A DNA stretch of 64,000 nt from UTCFX2 sp002050125 (GCA_027494035.1 JAOSJQ010000001.1:1736001-1800000), one strand, 5' to 3'. Positions 25,769 to 36,037 are shown, counted from the stretch's first letter. Notes: generated from the sequence alone by a model not told the origin. Program-made: numbers and translations.

Positions 25769-27046
25769 ATGAAAGTTCTCGAACTGGAAAGCGCATCTCT
25801 GGCGGCATTACGCCAAACGGCCCGGGATTTAAATGTTCAAAACGCCAACCGGCTGAAGAAAGAGGATCTGATCCTGAAGATTCAGCAGGCTGAGGCGGAA
25901 CGCCAGGGTCTTGAAATCCGCGGCGGGATTCTCGAAATCATGAGCGAGGGCATCGGTTTCCTGCGCTCGGGGCATTATCAGCCCGGACCGTATGATGTCT
26001 ACGTCTCTCAATCGCAAATCCGGCGCTACAACCTGCGCAACGGCGACCTGGTCATCGGTCAGGTGCGCCCGCCGCGCGAGTCGGAGCGGCACTACGGACT
26101 GTTGAAGGTGGAGACGGTCAACGGGATCAACGCCGAGGAATCAAAATACCGCGCGACGTTTGAATCGTTGACGCCGATCTTCCCCGACAGGCGCTTCGAT
26201 CTGGAAACAGACCGGCATACGCTGGCGACGCGCCTGATCAACCTGGTCACGCCAGTCGGGCGCGGGCAGCGCGGCTTGATTGTGTCTCCGCCAAAAGCCG
26301 GCAAGACCACCATCCTGAAACAGATCGCCAACTCAATTTCGACAAAATATCCCGAAGTGCACCTGATGGTGGCGCTAATCGGCGAGCGACCCGAGGAAGT
26401 GACCGACATGGACCGCTCGGTGGATGCCGAGGTGATTTCGTCGACGTTTGATGAGCCGGTCACCTCGCATGTGCGCGTGGCGGAGATGGCGCTCGAACGC
26501 GCCAAACGCCTGGTCGAGATCGGGCGGGACGTGGCGATCCTGATGGATTCGATCACCCGACTGGCGCGCGCCTACAACCTGGTGGTGACGCCTTCAGGGC
26601 GGACGCTCTCCGGCGGGATCGACCCATCGGCGCTCTACCCGCCCAAACGTTTCTTTGGGGCGGCGCGCAACATCGAGGAGGGGGGTTCGCTGACGATCAT
26701 CGCCACCTGCTTGATCGACACCGGCTCGCGCATGGACGATGTGGTGTACGAGGAGTTCAAAGGCACGGGCAATATGGAGTTGCACCTCTCGCGGCGGCTG
26801 CAGGAACGGCGGGTGTTCCCGGCGATCGATATCGAGCGTTCGTCCACGCGGCGGGAGGAGCTGCTTCTGGGTCCGGATATCACCCCCCGGGTGTGGCTGA
26901 TGCGGCACATGTATGACCAGATGGTCAGTTCGCCGCCGCTGGGCGCGGGCTTGGATTCATCGACTGCAACCGAAGCGATCTTGCAGCGGTTGCAGCGCAC
27001 AGCGGACAACCAGGAGTTCCTCGAGACGCTGACTGACGAAAAGTAA
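25769..27046 (+). CDS. rho: Transcription termination factor Rho
   Basis: 425 residues. The N-terminal Rho_N helix bundle (LRQTARDLNVQNANRLKKEDLILKI) is followed by the cold-shock RNA-binding domain (GILEIMSEGIGFLRSGHYQPGPYDVYVSQSQIRRYNLRNGD), then the RecA-like ATPase. Walker A is SPPKAGKTT with Lys179; Walker B lies in VAILMDSITRLARAYN; the Q- and R-loop regions are intact (SGRTLSGGIDPSALYPPKRFFGAARN). Length fits a Rho without large insertions. AGGATAAT precedes the ATG. A small gene follows on the same transcript, ending at an intrinsic terminator. Confidence 0.97.
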   Translation: MKVLELESASLAALRQTARDLNVQNANRLKKEDLILKIQQAEAERQGLEIRGGILEIMSEGIGFLRSGHYQPGPYDVYVSQSQIRRYNLRNGDLVIGQVRPPRESERHYGLLKVETVNGINAEESKYRATFESLTPIFPDRRFDLETDRHTLATRLINLVTPVGRGQRGLIVSPPKAGKTTILKQIANSISTKYPEVHLMVALIGERPEEVTDMDRSVDAEVISSTFDEPVTSHVRVAEMALERAKRLVEIGRDVAILMDSITRLARAYNLVVTPSGRTLSGGIDPSALYPPKRFFGAARNIEEGGSLTIIATCLIDTGSRMDDVVYEEFKGTGNMELHLSRRLQERRVFPAIDIERSSTRREELLLGPDITPRVWLMRHMYDQMVSSPPLGAGLDSSTATEAILQRLQRTADNQEFLETLTDEK

Positions 27047-27069
27047 AAAACCAAACAAGGAGGAAAGAG

Positions 27070-27255
27070 ATGGCAAAAGACGGGCTCGAACCCAACACGG
27101 ATGTAATTGCTGAGACTGAAAACTATCTGGCATGGAAGGCTGAAGAGCCGGACGAGGAGACCACGCTCCATCTGGAATTGAACAACGTCACGCTGCACTT
27201 TTTCCAAGAGGAGTGGGACGAATTCCTGCGGCTGGTAAAATTGCTGATCGATTAA
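27070..27255 (+). CDS. Small acidic protein of unknown function downstream of rho
   Basis: 61 residues, strongly acidic (ETENYLAWKAEEPDEETTLHLELNNVTLHF). An AAGGAGGAAAGAG ribosome binding site lies 6 bp before the ATG, 23 bp after the rho stop, and a strong terminator follows 15 bp after its end, so it is a real second gene of the rho operon. The second half could form a beta strand and a helix (VTLHFFQEEWDEFLRLVKLL). No family was recognised. Confidence 0.75.
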   Translation: MAKDGLEPNTDVIAETENYLAWKAEEPDEETTLHLELNNVTLHFFQEEWDEFLRLVKLLID

Positions 27256-27269
27256 TTTATAACGAACGT

Positions 27270-27313
27270 AAAAAGACCCCTGCTCACCTCTGACCGAGCG
27301 CAGGGGTCTTTTT
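27270..27313. terminator. Intrinsic terminator, usable from both sides
   Basis: AAAAAGACCCCTGC (27270-27283) pairs perfectly with GCAGGGGTCTTTTT (27300-27313), loop 16 bases. The A-run and T-run make it work for rho on the plus strand and for the convergent minus-strand gene. Confidence 0.92.
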
Positions 27314-27368
27314 CTACGTCAGGTGGTTGCCCCGATGTTTCACCTGCACGTTTAGCGGGGAGCCCGAG

Positions 27369-28973
27369 TTAATTGTCTTTGGCGATTTGATCGACGTATG
27401 GCACTACGCCTTTACAGGTTTCGGTGAAACCCGGAGTGACGTTCTCCCAGGTGAGGCTGTTGTTAAGATCCCAGGACTGGTGAATGGCGTAAGAGACGCA
27501 GCCCGGTCCGGCGTGGTAATTGGCGATGGTGAGCCGCCAGAGGTCCTCATAGCTGACCAGCCGCCCAGCGAGCTGGTTGGTTGCGGTGAAGATGGTTCGG
27601 GCGACCTGGGAGCAGTTGGCGATGAGGGTGTTGGCAAAGAGCGAAACGGAAAAATTGGCGTTGGACAGGTCGATGCCGGCCGGGCAGTCTTTACAATCTG
27701 CGCTCGCCTGGAGCGCCAGTGCGCCGCGCAGCAACGCCCGCTCGCGTTCGCCGAGCCCCAGATAGCCCTTATCGCAAGTTTCTTGCGCAAGCACCAGCGG
27801 ACAGAAACTGTCGAAAAAAACCGGGTCCCAGATCATGACCGCGTCGGTGCCCTGTTCCGTGATCTGCCCCAGACCGAACTCGAATGGGAACTGGAAGATG
27901 CCCGGCCAGAACTGGCTTTCCTGCGCAAACAGGTTTTTGATCAATTGGGCGGGCACGCCGGTCTCGCGACCGACTTCGATGATGCGCTGATCGAACTGGT
28001 TCTGCCACTCAGCCAGCACAGGTCGGGATTGATCCAGTCCGCAAGCGTCGGCGTAGCCGTTCGGCAGCATGCCCCCATTTGGGCAGGCTGAGGCGTCGAC
28101 CAGCCCCTGGACAATCAAGCGCCCCGCCAGATAGTAGTATGGCTTTTCGGAGGCGAGCAGGGCGAATTCGTCCGGGGTCGTAAGCCAGGCTGGAGGAGCG
28201 CCAACGGGGGGAAATGCTTCCCAGATGGCGGCGCAGCTTGCCAGAGGTTCCCCCAGCCATTGGGAACTGATCACATCGACGTTAAAACCTTCGCCGCCCG
28301 GTTCGGGCGTGACGCCGGTATCAATGACGCGCACCTGAGCGGTGTATTGCGGGCTGGAGTCGCCATAGCTCGAATTTGCCCAGAACTCGATTGTGGAGCC
28401 CAGCGGCGGTGAAGTGCGCAGCGGGAGCTTGCAGATCTCACCCTGACAGAAAAACGGTTCCTCGTCATAGGTGCCTTGAATGGATAAGATTTGGTAGTCG
28501 GGGAGCGGTTCTTCTGCGGTGATTACCAGCGATGGCAGGCTGGCGCAGAAATTGGTCGGAGGCGCTGGGGCGCAGCCCTCCAGGTTGACCCAGGCGACCG
28601 GGGTGGGCAGCATGACCACCACCTCCCGCTCTCGCGGGGCGGTGGAGGCGTGAAAAACGTAGACCCCCTTGCAAAATCGGGTTTCGTCATATTTGCAGGG
28701 CGGGGTGCGCTGCCATTGAGCCGCCAGTTCGGGCCCGCAGTCTACGGCGACTTCGTCAAGCGTGGGCAGGTCGTCGTGGTCGATCAGGATGCGGCAGAGC
28801 GAGGCGTTGTCTGTCCAGCTCAGAAGCCACCATTCATATTCTGTGTAGGGTTCGACAATCGTGATTTTGCGCGTTGATTCCTGGGCAGAGACCTGTCCCG
28901 CTTTTCGTACTGGGGCTGTGAGAAGCACGCCAAGCACAATTGCCACGCCAAGCACGTGCAGGGCAACACGCAT
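27369..28973 (-). CDS. Secreted lytic-transglycosylase-like (SLT fold) protein
   Basis: 534 residues with a signal peptide (VALHVLGVAIVLGVLLTAPV; QVSAQES cleavage region). The first 300 residues contain many paired cysteines and beta segments with no family recognised. The C-terminal 190 look like a goose-lysozyme/SLT fold: IKNLFAQESQFWPG with the catalytic Glu, EFGLGQITEQGTDA, and LTIANYHAGPGCVSYA. The role is probably cleavage of a glycan outside the cell. The start ATG lies 8 bp after a -10 box. The gene is transcribed divergently from polA. Confidence 0.68.
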   Translation of the reverse strand: MRVALHVLGVAIVLGVLLTAPVRKAGQVSAQESTRKITIVEPYTEYEWWLLSWTDNASLCRILIDHDDLPTLDEVAVDCGPELAAQWQRTPPCKYDETRFCKGVYVFHASTAPREREVVVMLPTPVAWVNLEGCAPAPPTNFCASLPSLVITAEEPLPDYQILSIQGTYDEEPFFCQGEICKLPLRTSPPLGSTIEFWANSSYGDSSPQYTAQVRVIDTGVTPEPGGEGFNVDVISSQWLGEPLASCAAIWEAFPPVGAPPAWLTTPDEFALLASEKPYYYLAGRLIVQGLVDASACPNGGMLPNGYADACGLDQSRPVLAEWQNQFDQRIIEVGRETGVPAQLIKNLFAQESQFWPGIFQFPFEFGLGQITEQGTDAVMIWDPVFFDSFCPLVLAQETCDKGYLGLGERERALLRGALALQASADCKDCPAGIDLSNANFSVSLFANTLIANCSQVARTIFTATNQLAGRLVSYEDLWRLTIANYHAGPGCVSYAIHQSWDLNNSLTWENVTPGFTETCKGVVPYVDQIAKDN

Positions 28974-28981
28974 TTAACGCA

Positions 28982-29010
28982 GATATAACATGTTCACCAT
29001 CAAATGTCAA
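28982..29010 (-). promoter_or_regulatory. Promoter of the SLT-like gene, leaderless type
   Basis: Minus strand: TTGACA (29010-29005), 17-bp spacer, TATATC (28987-28982), 8 bp to the ATG. TTATAT with a 16-bp spacer is an alternative register. No ribosome binding site is present. Confidence 0.6.
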
Positions 29011-29035
29011 CACTGCACAGGATTAGAACATGCGC

Positions 29036-29064
29036 TTGCCCGCAGCTAACCGGCGTGATAAACT
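29036..29064 (+). promoter_or_regulatory. Promoter of polA
   Basis: TTGCCC (29036-29041), 17-bp spacer, TAAACT (29059-29064). Start expected near 29071, leaving a short leader with AAAGGA 9 bp before the ATG. Confidence 0.5.
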
Positions 29065-29094
29065 TTAGCTACGTCGAGGACCAAAGGACGTTGG

Positions 29095-31902
29095 ATGCCG
29101 CCTGTACTCTATCTGATTGATGGACATGCACTGGCTTACCGCACCTACTTCGCACTAACCAGCGGGTCGGGCGCCGGGTTTCGCACCCACAGCGGCGAGC
29201 CTACCGCCGGGGTGTTTGGGTTCACGAGCGTGCTGCTGCGCATCCTTGAACAGGAAAAGCCCGAATACCTCGCGGTGGCGTTCGATACGGGGCGAACCTT
29301 TCGGGATGACCTGTTTGAGGATTACAAAGGCACGCGCGAGAAGATGCCCGAAGACCTGCGGGTTCAGATCGGGCGCATCCGCCAATTGGTGGACGTATTC
29401 AACATCCCGCGGTTGGAAATGGAAGGTTACGAGGCTGACGACGTGCTTGGATCGGTGGCGCACGTCGCGGTCGAACGCGGGCTGGGCGTCAAAATCATTA
29501 CTGGGGACCGCGATCTGCTGCAACTGGTGACCCCGCGGGTGATCGTGAACCTGCCTGGCAAGAGTCTGTCCGATTCGAAGGATTATTTTCCCGAGGATGT
29601 TGAAGCCTATCTGGGTGTGCGCCCCGAACAGGTGGTTGATTACAAAGCGCTGGTGGGGGATAAATCCGATAACATTCCGGGCGTCGCTGGGATCGGCGAG
29701 AAGACGGCTGTCAATCTCCTAAAGGATTTCAATGATCTGGACGGCGTCTACGCTCACCTTGCTGAGATTTCAACTGGAATACAAAACAAACTCAAGGCTG
29801 GGCGCGAATCGGCGTATTTGAGTTACAAGCTCGCTCAGATTGTGACCGACCTGGACATCCCGCTCGACCTCGAACAGGCGCACACCTCGGCTTTCGACCT
29901 TGAAGAAGTCGAGCGTCTCTTTCGCGAGCTTGAGTTTCGCTCCCTGATGAGCCGGCTGACCGCGGTGGCGAGCACCTTTGGACAGCCGCAGAAACCAGCC
30001 AAAGGCAGGCAGCTCGATTTGTTTGGCGCTGCGGGAGGGACCAAAGAGAGCTCGGTGATCGAAGTGAGCCGCGCTGAAATCCCGACCGCCCCGGTGATTG
30101 ATACGCCCGAAAAGCTGGCGTCGCTGGCGCAGCAACTGGCGCGGGCGAAGGAGATCGCCTTCGATACCGAGACGACTTCGACCGACCAGATGCAAGCCGA
30201 ACTGGTGGGCATTGCACTGGCGACCCAGCCTGAGGAAGGGGTGTATATCCCGGTCGGGCATTTGGACGCAGACTTGCAGCAGCTCCCGATCGAGAGAGTC
30301 CTGGAGGTGCTGCGTAGACCGCTGACCGACCCCAAAATCAAAAAAAGCGGTCATAACCTCAAATATGATTATGTGATGCTGCGGCGGTATGGCTTGGCGG
30401 TTGAACCGCTTGGGTTCGACACCATGATCGCCGAATGGCTGACCGATCCAGCCTCGCGCAACCTGGGGCTAAAAAACCTGGCTTGGGTGCGCCTGGGTTT
30501 TAGGATGACGAATATCGAGGAACTGATCGGCAAAGGGCGCAGCCAGATCAGCATGGCGCAGACGTCGATCCAATCCGCGGCGAATTACGCGGCGCAGGAC
30601 GTGCGAGCGGTTCTGATGTTAGAGCCGCAATTGCAGCAGGAGCTCGAGCAGAAGCAGGCGGATGAGTTGTTCCATGATTTGGAAATGCCGCTGGTGACTG
30701 TGCTGGCGGAGATGGAAATGGCTGGCGTAGCGCTGGACGTGGAATTTCTGCGGAAGATGTCGGACGAACTGCACGAGCGCCTGCTCGAGATCGAGGATCG
30801 GATCTACCGTGAGACGGGTGAACCGTTCAACCTTAACTCGCCTCAACAGCTTTCACAGGCGTTGTTCGAACGTCTGAGAATCGAGCCGCCGGACCGCACC
30901 CAAAAGACTGCGACAGGGTTTTTCTCCACCTCAGCCGATGTGCTGGAGAACCTGCGCGGGAAACACCCGGTGGTGGATTGGGTGCTCGAATACCGCGAGC
31001 TTTCCAAATTGAAATCAACCTATCTGGATGCGCTGCCAGCCCAGGTGGACCCCGCCACCGGGCGGGTGCACACGTCGTTCAACCAGACCGGCTCGGTGAC
31101 CGGGCGGCTTGCATCGTCGAACCCGAATCTGCAGAACATTCCGGTTCGGAGCGAATTGGGGCGGCAGGTGCGCCGGGCGTTCATCGCTGCCCCGGGAAAC
31201 CAGTTGGTGGGGGTGGATTACTCGCAGATTGAGCTGCGCATCGTGGCTCACATGGCGGACGACGAAGCCATGTTGGAGGCGTTTCGCGCCGGGCAGGACA
31301 TCCACGCCGCCACAGCCGCCGCGATCTATGGCGTCCCAATTGAACAGGTCACCGCCGACCAGCGCCGGCGAGCCAAGGCGATCAATTTTGGCTTGATCTA
31401 TGGGATGAGCCCGTTTGGGCTGACGCGCTATGCCGACCTCACGCTGGCGGAAGCGGAAGATTTTGTGAAGGCTTATTTTGCACAATTCCCGGGCGTAAAA
31501 AGTTACCTGGATGGGATGCGCCGCCAGGCAGCCGAACAAGGCTATGTAGAGACCTTGCTCGGGCGGCGGCGTTATTTCCCCGGATTAAAGACCGCCAGTT
31601 TTAACCAGCGCAGCCGCGAAGAGCGCGAGGCAATCAACGCCCCCATCCAGGGGACGGCTGCGGATATAATGAAGATTGCGATGCTTTTTGTGCCCAAAGC
31701 GCTGCGCGCATTCGGCTTATCGGGACGCATGATCTTACAGGTGCATGACGAACTGGTGCTGGAGTGTTCTGAAGCCGAGGTGCGCGAGACAGTCGATCTG
31801 GTGCGAAAGATGATGGGTGAGGCGCTTAAACTCAAAGTGCCGCTGACTACCGAGGCGCGCGTTGGACCGGATTGGGGTACGATGGAGAAACTGGTGTCTT
31901 AG
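29095..31902 (+). CDS. polA: DNA polymerase I
   Basis: 935 residues with all three domains. The 5'-3' exonuclease covers about 1-290 (YLIDGHALAYRTYFAL, EADDVLGSVA, ITGDRDLLQL, GDKSDNIPGVAGIGEKTA). The 3'-5' proofreading domain (about 330-520) keeps its acidic residues: IAFDTETTST, SGHNLKYDYVML, YAAQDVRAVL. The polymerase domain (about 560-935) has TGRLASSNPNLQNIP, VDYSQIELRI (catalytic Asp), RRRAKAINFGLIYGMS (O-helix) and QVHDELVLE (catalytic Asp). Proofreading should be active, unlike in Taq-type enzymes. A GTTGG gap separates AAAGGAC from the ATG. Confidence 0.97.
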   Translation: MPPVLYLIDGHALAYRTYFALTSGSGAGFRTHSGEPTAGVFGFTSVLLRILEQEKPEYLAVAFDTGRTFRDDLFEDYKGTREKMPEDLRVQIGRIRQLVDVFNIPRLEMEGYEADDVLGSVAHVAVERGLGVKIITGDRDLLQLVTPRVIVNLPGKSLSDSKDYFPEDVEAYLGVRPEQVVDYKALVGDKSDNIPGVAGIGEKTAVNLLKDFNDLDGVYAHLAEISTGIQNKLKAGRESAYLSYKLAQIVTDLDIPLDLEQAHTSAFDLEEVERLFRELEFRSLMSRLTAVASTFGQPQKPAKGRQLDLFGAAGGTKESSVIEVSRAEIPTAPVIDTPEKLASLAQQLARAKEIAFDTETTSTDQMQAELVGIALATQPEEGVYIPVGHLDADLQQLPIERVLEVLRRPLTDPKIKKSGHNLKYDYVMLRRYGLAVEPLGFDTMIAEWLTDPASRNLGLKNLAWVRLGFRMTNIEELIGKGRSQISMAQTSIQSAANYAAQDVRAVLMLEPQLQQELEQKQADELFHDLEMPLVTVLAEMEMAGVALDVEFLRKMSDELHERLLEIEDRIYRETGEPFNLNSPQQLSQALFERLRIEPPDRTQKTATGFFSTSADVLENLRGKHPVVDWVLEYRELSKLKSTYLDALPAQVDPATGRVHTSFNQTGSVTGRLASSNPNLQNIPVRSELGRQVRRAFIAAPGNQLVGVDYSQIELRIVAHMADDEAMLEAFRAGQDIHAATAAAIYGVPIEQVTADQRRRAKAINFGLIYGMSPFGLTRYADLTLAEAEDFVKAYFAQFPGVKSYLDGMRRQAAEQGYVETLLGRRRYFPGLKTASFNQRSREEREAINAPIQGTAADIMKIAMLFVPKALRAFGLSGRMILQVHDELVLECSEAEVRETVDLVRKMMGEALKLKVPLTTEARVGPDWGTMEKLVS

Positions 31903-31941
31903 CCGGGTAAGCGCGCCCCGGCGCTTGGACGAGAGGTTGGT

Positions 31942-34273
31942 ATGGCGAAACATCCTGATGCTTTTCAAACGGCAATGAACCAGGGTCACTCTGCCGCCTG
32001 GGATCAAAACTGGGATCGGGCAGCGGCGCACTATCGCAAGGCGCTGGAACTCTCGGATGACGACCCCCAGGCTTTAACCAGTCTGGGGCTGGCGTTGATC
32101 GAACTGCAGGACTTCGAAGGCGCGCTGAACTGTTACCAGAAAGCCGCCAAGGTCTCCCCGAACGATCCGCTGCCCCTGGAAAAAATTGCCCAATTGTGCG
32201 AAAGAATGGGGTCGCTCGACCTGGCGGCTCAGGCGGCGCTGCGAGGAGCCGAACTGTATCTACAGAACAAGGATATCCAGAAAGCGGTTGAAAACTGGGA
32301 GCGGGTTACCCGGCTGGACCCGGAGAACTTGCTGGCGCGTTCGCGGCTGGCGATGGTATATGAAAAGTCGGGTGAAAACTCAAAAGCGGTCTCACAATAC
32401 CTGGCTTTTGCCAGCATTCTACATGCCGGGGAATACGGAGAAAGCGCGTCAGGCGATCGATCAGGCGCTCAAAATCAATCCAAACAGCCAGGAAGCCGCC
32501 GATTACCTCAGTCTAATCAGGGATTTCAAGCCGCTGCCAAAACCCGTGCGCCCGCGGGGCGGGACCGCCCCGCTGCGCATGGCTCAGGTGCGCCAACTTC
32601 AGGCTCCCAGCGCTTCAGCCCAGTTGGAGCTTGACCCGGTTTCGCAGGCGTGCCAGAAGGCGCTCACCCAACTGGCTGAGATGCTTTTCGAGACCGAAGA
32701 AGAGACCTCCGAACCGGCTGCCCCAGCGCCCGCCGGACGGAAAGGACTGCAGGCGCTGGTTTCGAGTATGTCCGTAGCGCTGTCCAAGCCGCAGGACCGG
32801 CCGCGTAAACTGCTGCACCTCTCACAGGTGATTGACCTACAAGCGCGTGGGGAGTATGGACAGGCTGCCGATGAGTTGCTGCGCGCCCAGGAACTGGGGC
32901 TGGATCACTCGGCGGTTTCCTTCGACCTGGGCTATCTCTTTGCTCAGATTGGACGATTTGACAGCGCGATCCGGCATCTGCAGAACGCCGTCAAGAACGC
33001 CGATTTTGCGCTCGGCTCACGCATCTTGTTAGGAGATATGTTCAGAAAGAAAGGTCAGATCCGGGAAGCCTCTTTTGAATACCTCCAGGCTTTGAAGCTG
33101 GCTGATTTAGAGATCGCGCCAATTAACCGGGTTGAAGAACTCTCTCAACTCTATGAGCTTTTGATTGAATCGCACCGCAAACAGAAAGATGCGCGGATGC
33201 AGGAACGGTTGTGCGAAGGCGTGCACGAAATGTTAGCGCGCGCCGACTGGCGTGAGCAGATCAAGCGCGCCCGGCAGCAGCTTCCAGGGTTCGTTGAGGG
33301 CGGCCCGTTGATCCCGCTGGCAGAGGTGATGACGGAATCGCGCAGCGGACAGGTGATCGAATCCGTCTCGCGCATCTATGAAATGATGGAGGCGGGGCTT
33401 TATCACTCGGCTATGGAAGAAGCCTATTACGCGCTTGAACAAACCCCAACCTACTTACCACTGCACTCGTTGATGGGCGAAATGCTCTTCAAACAAAATG
33501 ATTATGAGAGCGCGGTGGCGAAGTTCCGCGTGATCGCCCGAGCCTATGGCTCGCGCGGCGAGACGCAGCAAGCGATCCAGTATTCGCGCAAGGTGGTCGA
33601 ACTGGCGCCGGCAGATCTGTCCGCGCGCAAGAAGCTGATCGAGCAGTTGATCGCGTTTGGGCAGGTTGAGAATGCGCTTGATGAATACGTCAACCTCGCG
33701 GATGTCTATTACAGCATGGCAGACCTTGCCAGCGCCCGCAACACCTTCCTCGAGGCGTTCAAGGCAGCCCAGCAGGCGAATGTGGATCGTTACCTAAAAG
33801 TAAGATTGCTGCGCCGAATTGTAGATATTGACATGCAAAGCCTGGACTGGCGGCAAGGTTTGCGTATCTTGGATCAGATCCGCACGCTGCAACCCGAGGA
33901 TGAAGAGGCGCGCCTGCAGATCGTCGGTTTGAACTTCCGGATGGGGCAGGAACAGCAAGCCCTGACGGAGCTTGACCACTACATTGCTTACCTGACCAGC
34001 AATAACAAGGGTCAAAAGCTGCTACACTTTATGGAGAGTCTGATAAGTGAACATGCTGAGAGCATCCCGATGAGGCGGAGATACGTGGATGCGCTGGTGA
34101 GCGCGGGGAAATCCAGCGAAGCGATCAGCCAGTTGGATGAGATCGGCGAGGCGCTGCTACAGAGCGGCGACCGCGCGGGGGCAATCCAGGCGGTTGAAAA
34201 GATCATCACGCTGGGTCCGCCCAACAAAGAAGAATATCTGACTTTATTAGCTCAATTGCGCCAGAGGTTTTAA
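31942..34273 (+). CDS. Large TPR-repeat protein, with one-base frameshift
   Basis: About 776 residues once joined. The first 160 residues are TPR units (AAHYRKALELSDDDPQALTSLGLALIELQDFEGALNCYQKA). The frame then breaks near 32410-32430, where YLAFASILH should continue as GNTEKARQAIDQALKINPNSQEAADYL in the next frame. Total length 2332 fits one inserted base. A variable linker (about 190-270) is followed by at least ten further TPR-like helices to the end. There is no signal peptide or membrane helix, so it is a cytoplasmic scaffold. The start follows GAGAGGTTGGT 40 bp after polA; it may share that transcript. Confidence 0.78.
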
Positions 34274-34274
34274 A

Positions 34275-35231
34275 TTACCACCAGGCTCGGAAAGAGGTGG
34301 TCGTTTTGGTCTGCAGGTCCTTATATGTAGCTGTGACGCTGACCTGGACAACGCCGACCGAATCGAGCGCAAAGGGGAAGCTGGACTGTGTCATGCCGGC
34401 GGCGTTGGTGCGCTGGCGGACGATGTAGAGGTTTTGCTTTCCGTCGGGGGTGGTGACTGCCAGCGTGATCTGCACACCCTCCACCGGTACGAGGCTTTGA
34501 TCTTGCACAACGATGTAGATTGTCTGCGTGCCGCTGCGAGATGTGACCGCCTCCCGCGGGTAGGCGCGCACCTTGAGGTTGAGCACGCTCTTTTCAATCG
34601 TGAAATCACCCCGTTCGGCGAGCAACAACGCTCGATCGTATCCGACTTTGTAGAAATGCTCTGTCCCCAGGTCGCCTAACAAGACCATCTTGCCCGGCGG
34701 GAAATCGGGACGCCATTCGAAACGGGCGTTCTCGAAATACTGCACGAGGCGATTGTTTTGCAATTCCATGCCGGATATCGGTTTGCCAAACTGCGCCTCT
34801 GCGCCATTCTGGATGTAATAGTCGGCAAAAGCCATACAGACATTGAATTGGGTGTCAAATTTGCGGCAGGTTGGCGAGGTATCGAAATTGGTGACGGTCA
34901 AGCCCGGTTCGTAAGAATAACTGCCCAGCGAGGACAACTGGACCTGCTGGCTGGGAGGCGCTTCGGGGTGCAGCTCGAAGCGCGCTTTTTGAAAGTATTG
35001 AACAAATTGATTGGTCGTTTTATCCAGAAAAGCTGGGGTGATGGGGTAGCCGTAGAGGCTGAGCGGGTCGGACGCTGAATAATACTTTGTGAGGAATTCA
35101 CCCCGCACCCAGTGTCCGGTTTCTTCGAAATATTTTTCCCCGCCCGATTGAGCCAGGCTGGCATGCCAGCCGCCGCTGCTAAATGTGATCAGGAGCAGCA
35201 GGAGGACAGAAATTACAATACGCCTGCTCAC
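34275..35231 (-). CDS. Secreted LGFP-like repeat protein with C-terminal Ig-like domain
   Basis: 318 residues. The start is set at GTG 35231: the open frame reaches TTG 35249, but that region is the promoter itself, and from GTG the protein begins with an ideal signal peptide (RRIVISVLLLLLITFSSG). Two copies of a repeat follow (FEETGHWVRGEFLTKY...YGYPITPAF...VQYFQKARFELHPE and a second VQYFENARFEWRPD), resembling LGFP-type wall-associated repeats. The last 100 residues (VRAYPREAVTSRSGTQTIYIVVQDQ) resemble a bacterial Ig-like fold. It is likely a surface protein. Its 3' end abuts the TPR gene from the other strand. Confidence 0.7.
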   Translation of the reverse strand: MSRRIVISVLLLLLITFSSGGWHASLAQSGGEKYFEETGHWVRGEFLTKYYSASDPLSLYGYPITPAFLDKTTNQFVQYFQKARFELHPEAPPSQQVQLSSLGSYSYEPGLTVTNFDTSPTCRKFDTQFNVCMAFADYYIQNGAEAQFGKPISGMELQNNRLVQYFENARFEWRPDFPPGKMVLLGDLGTEHFYKVGYDRALLLAERGDFTIEKSVLNLKVRAYPREAVTSRSGTQTIYIVVQDQSLVPVEGVQITLAVTTPDGKQNLYIVRQRTNAAGMTQSSFPFALDSVGVVQVSVTATYKDLQTKTTTSFRAWW

Positions 35232-35237
35232 GCCTCT

Positions 35238-35265
35238 ATTATAATTCAATTTTTATTACACGCAA
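35238..35265 (-). promoter_or_regulatory. Promoter of the LGFP-like gene, leaderless type
   Basis: Minus strand: TTGCGT (35265-35260), 16-bp spacer, TATAAT (35243-35238), then AGAGGC and the GTG start. This decides the GTG as the true start. Confidence 0.68.
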
Positions 35266-35312
35266 GACCCAATTTAGAGAAATATTTTATTAATCGACAT
35301 GATTTATCCCGA

Positions 35313-35993
35313 TTATGACAATAAAAAATCCAGAATCTCCAGGGTTGTCACAACAATTTGATCTGCGCCCTCCTTCTCCAACTCCTCTCGTTCGCCAAAG
35401 CCGCATAAGACGCCCACGGTCTGAGCCTGGGCAAGCCTGCCCGCGCGGATGTCGGCGGTGGTATCGCCGATCATGAGACAGTTCTCAACGGGGACAGCCA
35501 TTTGCCGGGCGGCGTACTCGATTGGATCCGGGTAGGGTTTGGTGTGCTGGCAGGTTTGACCCGTAACGATAACGGTGAAGAACCGTACCAAATCATATCC
35601 TTCGAGGAACGTCAGCGTGGTGTGCTGTCCGCGCGCGCTGACGACTGCCAGGGGGTAGCGCGCGTGTAATGCGGCGAGCATCTCGGGCACGCCCGGGACG
35701 ACCGGGCCTGGAGATAAACGGCGCCTGCGGCGCAGCTGGTCGAGGCTGTTTGCCAGGCGGTACAGGTCGCGGTCGATCCCCAGGCGATCGGCAAGCCCCT
35801 GGAGATAGGTTCCCGGGTTTTCGAGCCACATGATTAACCGCCGGGCATAGAGCGCAGTATTGCGGTTGGGGAAAAGCCCCCGGAACGGACTGAGCCATGC
35901 GGCGACCTGCACGACGAACTGATCGTCGGTATCGCGCAGGGTGCCGTCGATGTCGAAACACAGGGCGCGGATGCGATTCAAGTCTAATGGCAT
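35313..35993 (-). CDS. HAD-family hydrolase (phosphoglycolate phosphatase-like)
   Basis: 226 residues. Motif I ALCFDIDGTLRDTDDQF with the nucleophile Asp, motif II VVSARGQ, motif III with Lys in TKPYPDP and motif IV MIGDTTADIRAGRLAQA are all present. A helical C1-type cap lies between motifs I and II (about 25-90), as in phosphoglycolate or pyrophosphate phosphatases. Substrate cannot be fixed. The gene diverges from the small DUF6504-like gene 44 bp away. Confidence 0.86.
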   Translation of the reverse strand: MPLDLNRIRALCFDIDGTLRDTDDQFVVQVAAWLSPFRGLFPNRNTALYARRLIMWLENPGTYLQGLADRLGIDRDLYRLANSLDQLRRRRRLSPGPVVPGVPEMLAALHARYPLAVVSARGQHTTLTFLEGYDLVRFFTVIVTGQTCQHTKPYPDPIEYAARQMAVPVENCLMIGDTTADIRAGRLAQAQTVGVLCGFGEREELEKEGADQIVVTTLEILDFLLS

Positions 35994-36037
35994 CGCTGCA
36001 AGCTCAACAACGGGGTAGAATCTACTGCGAGAAGCAT

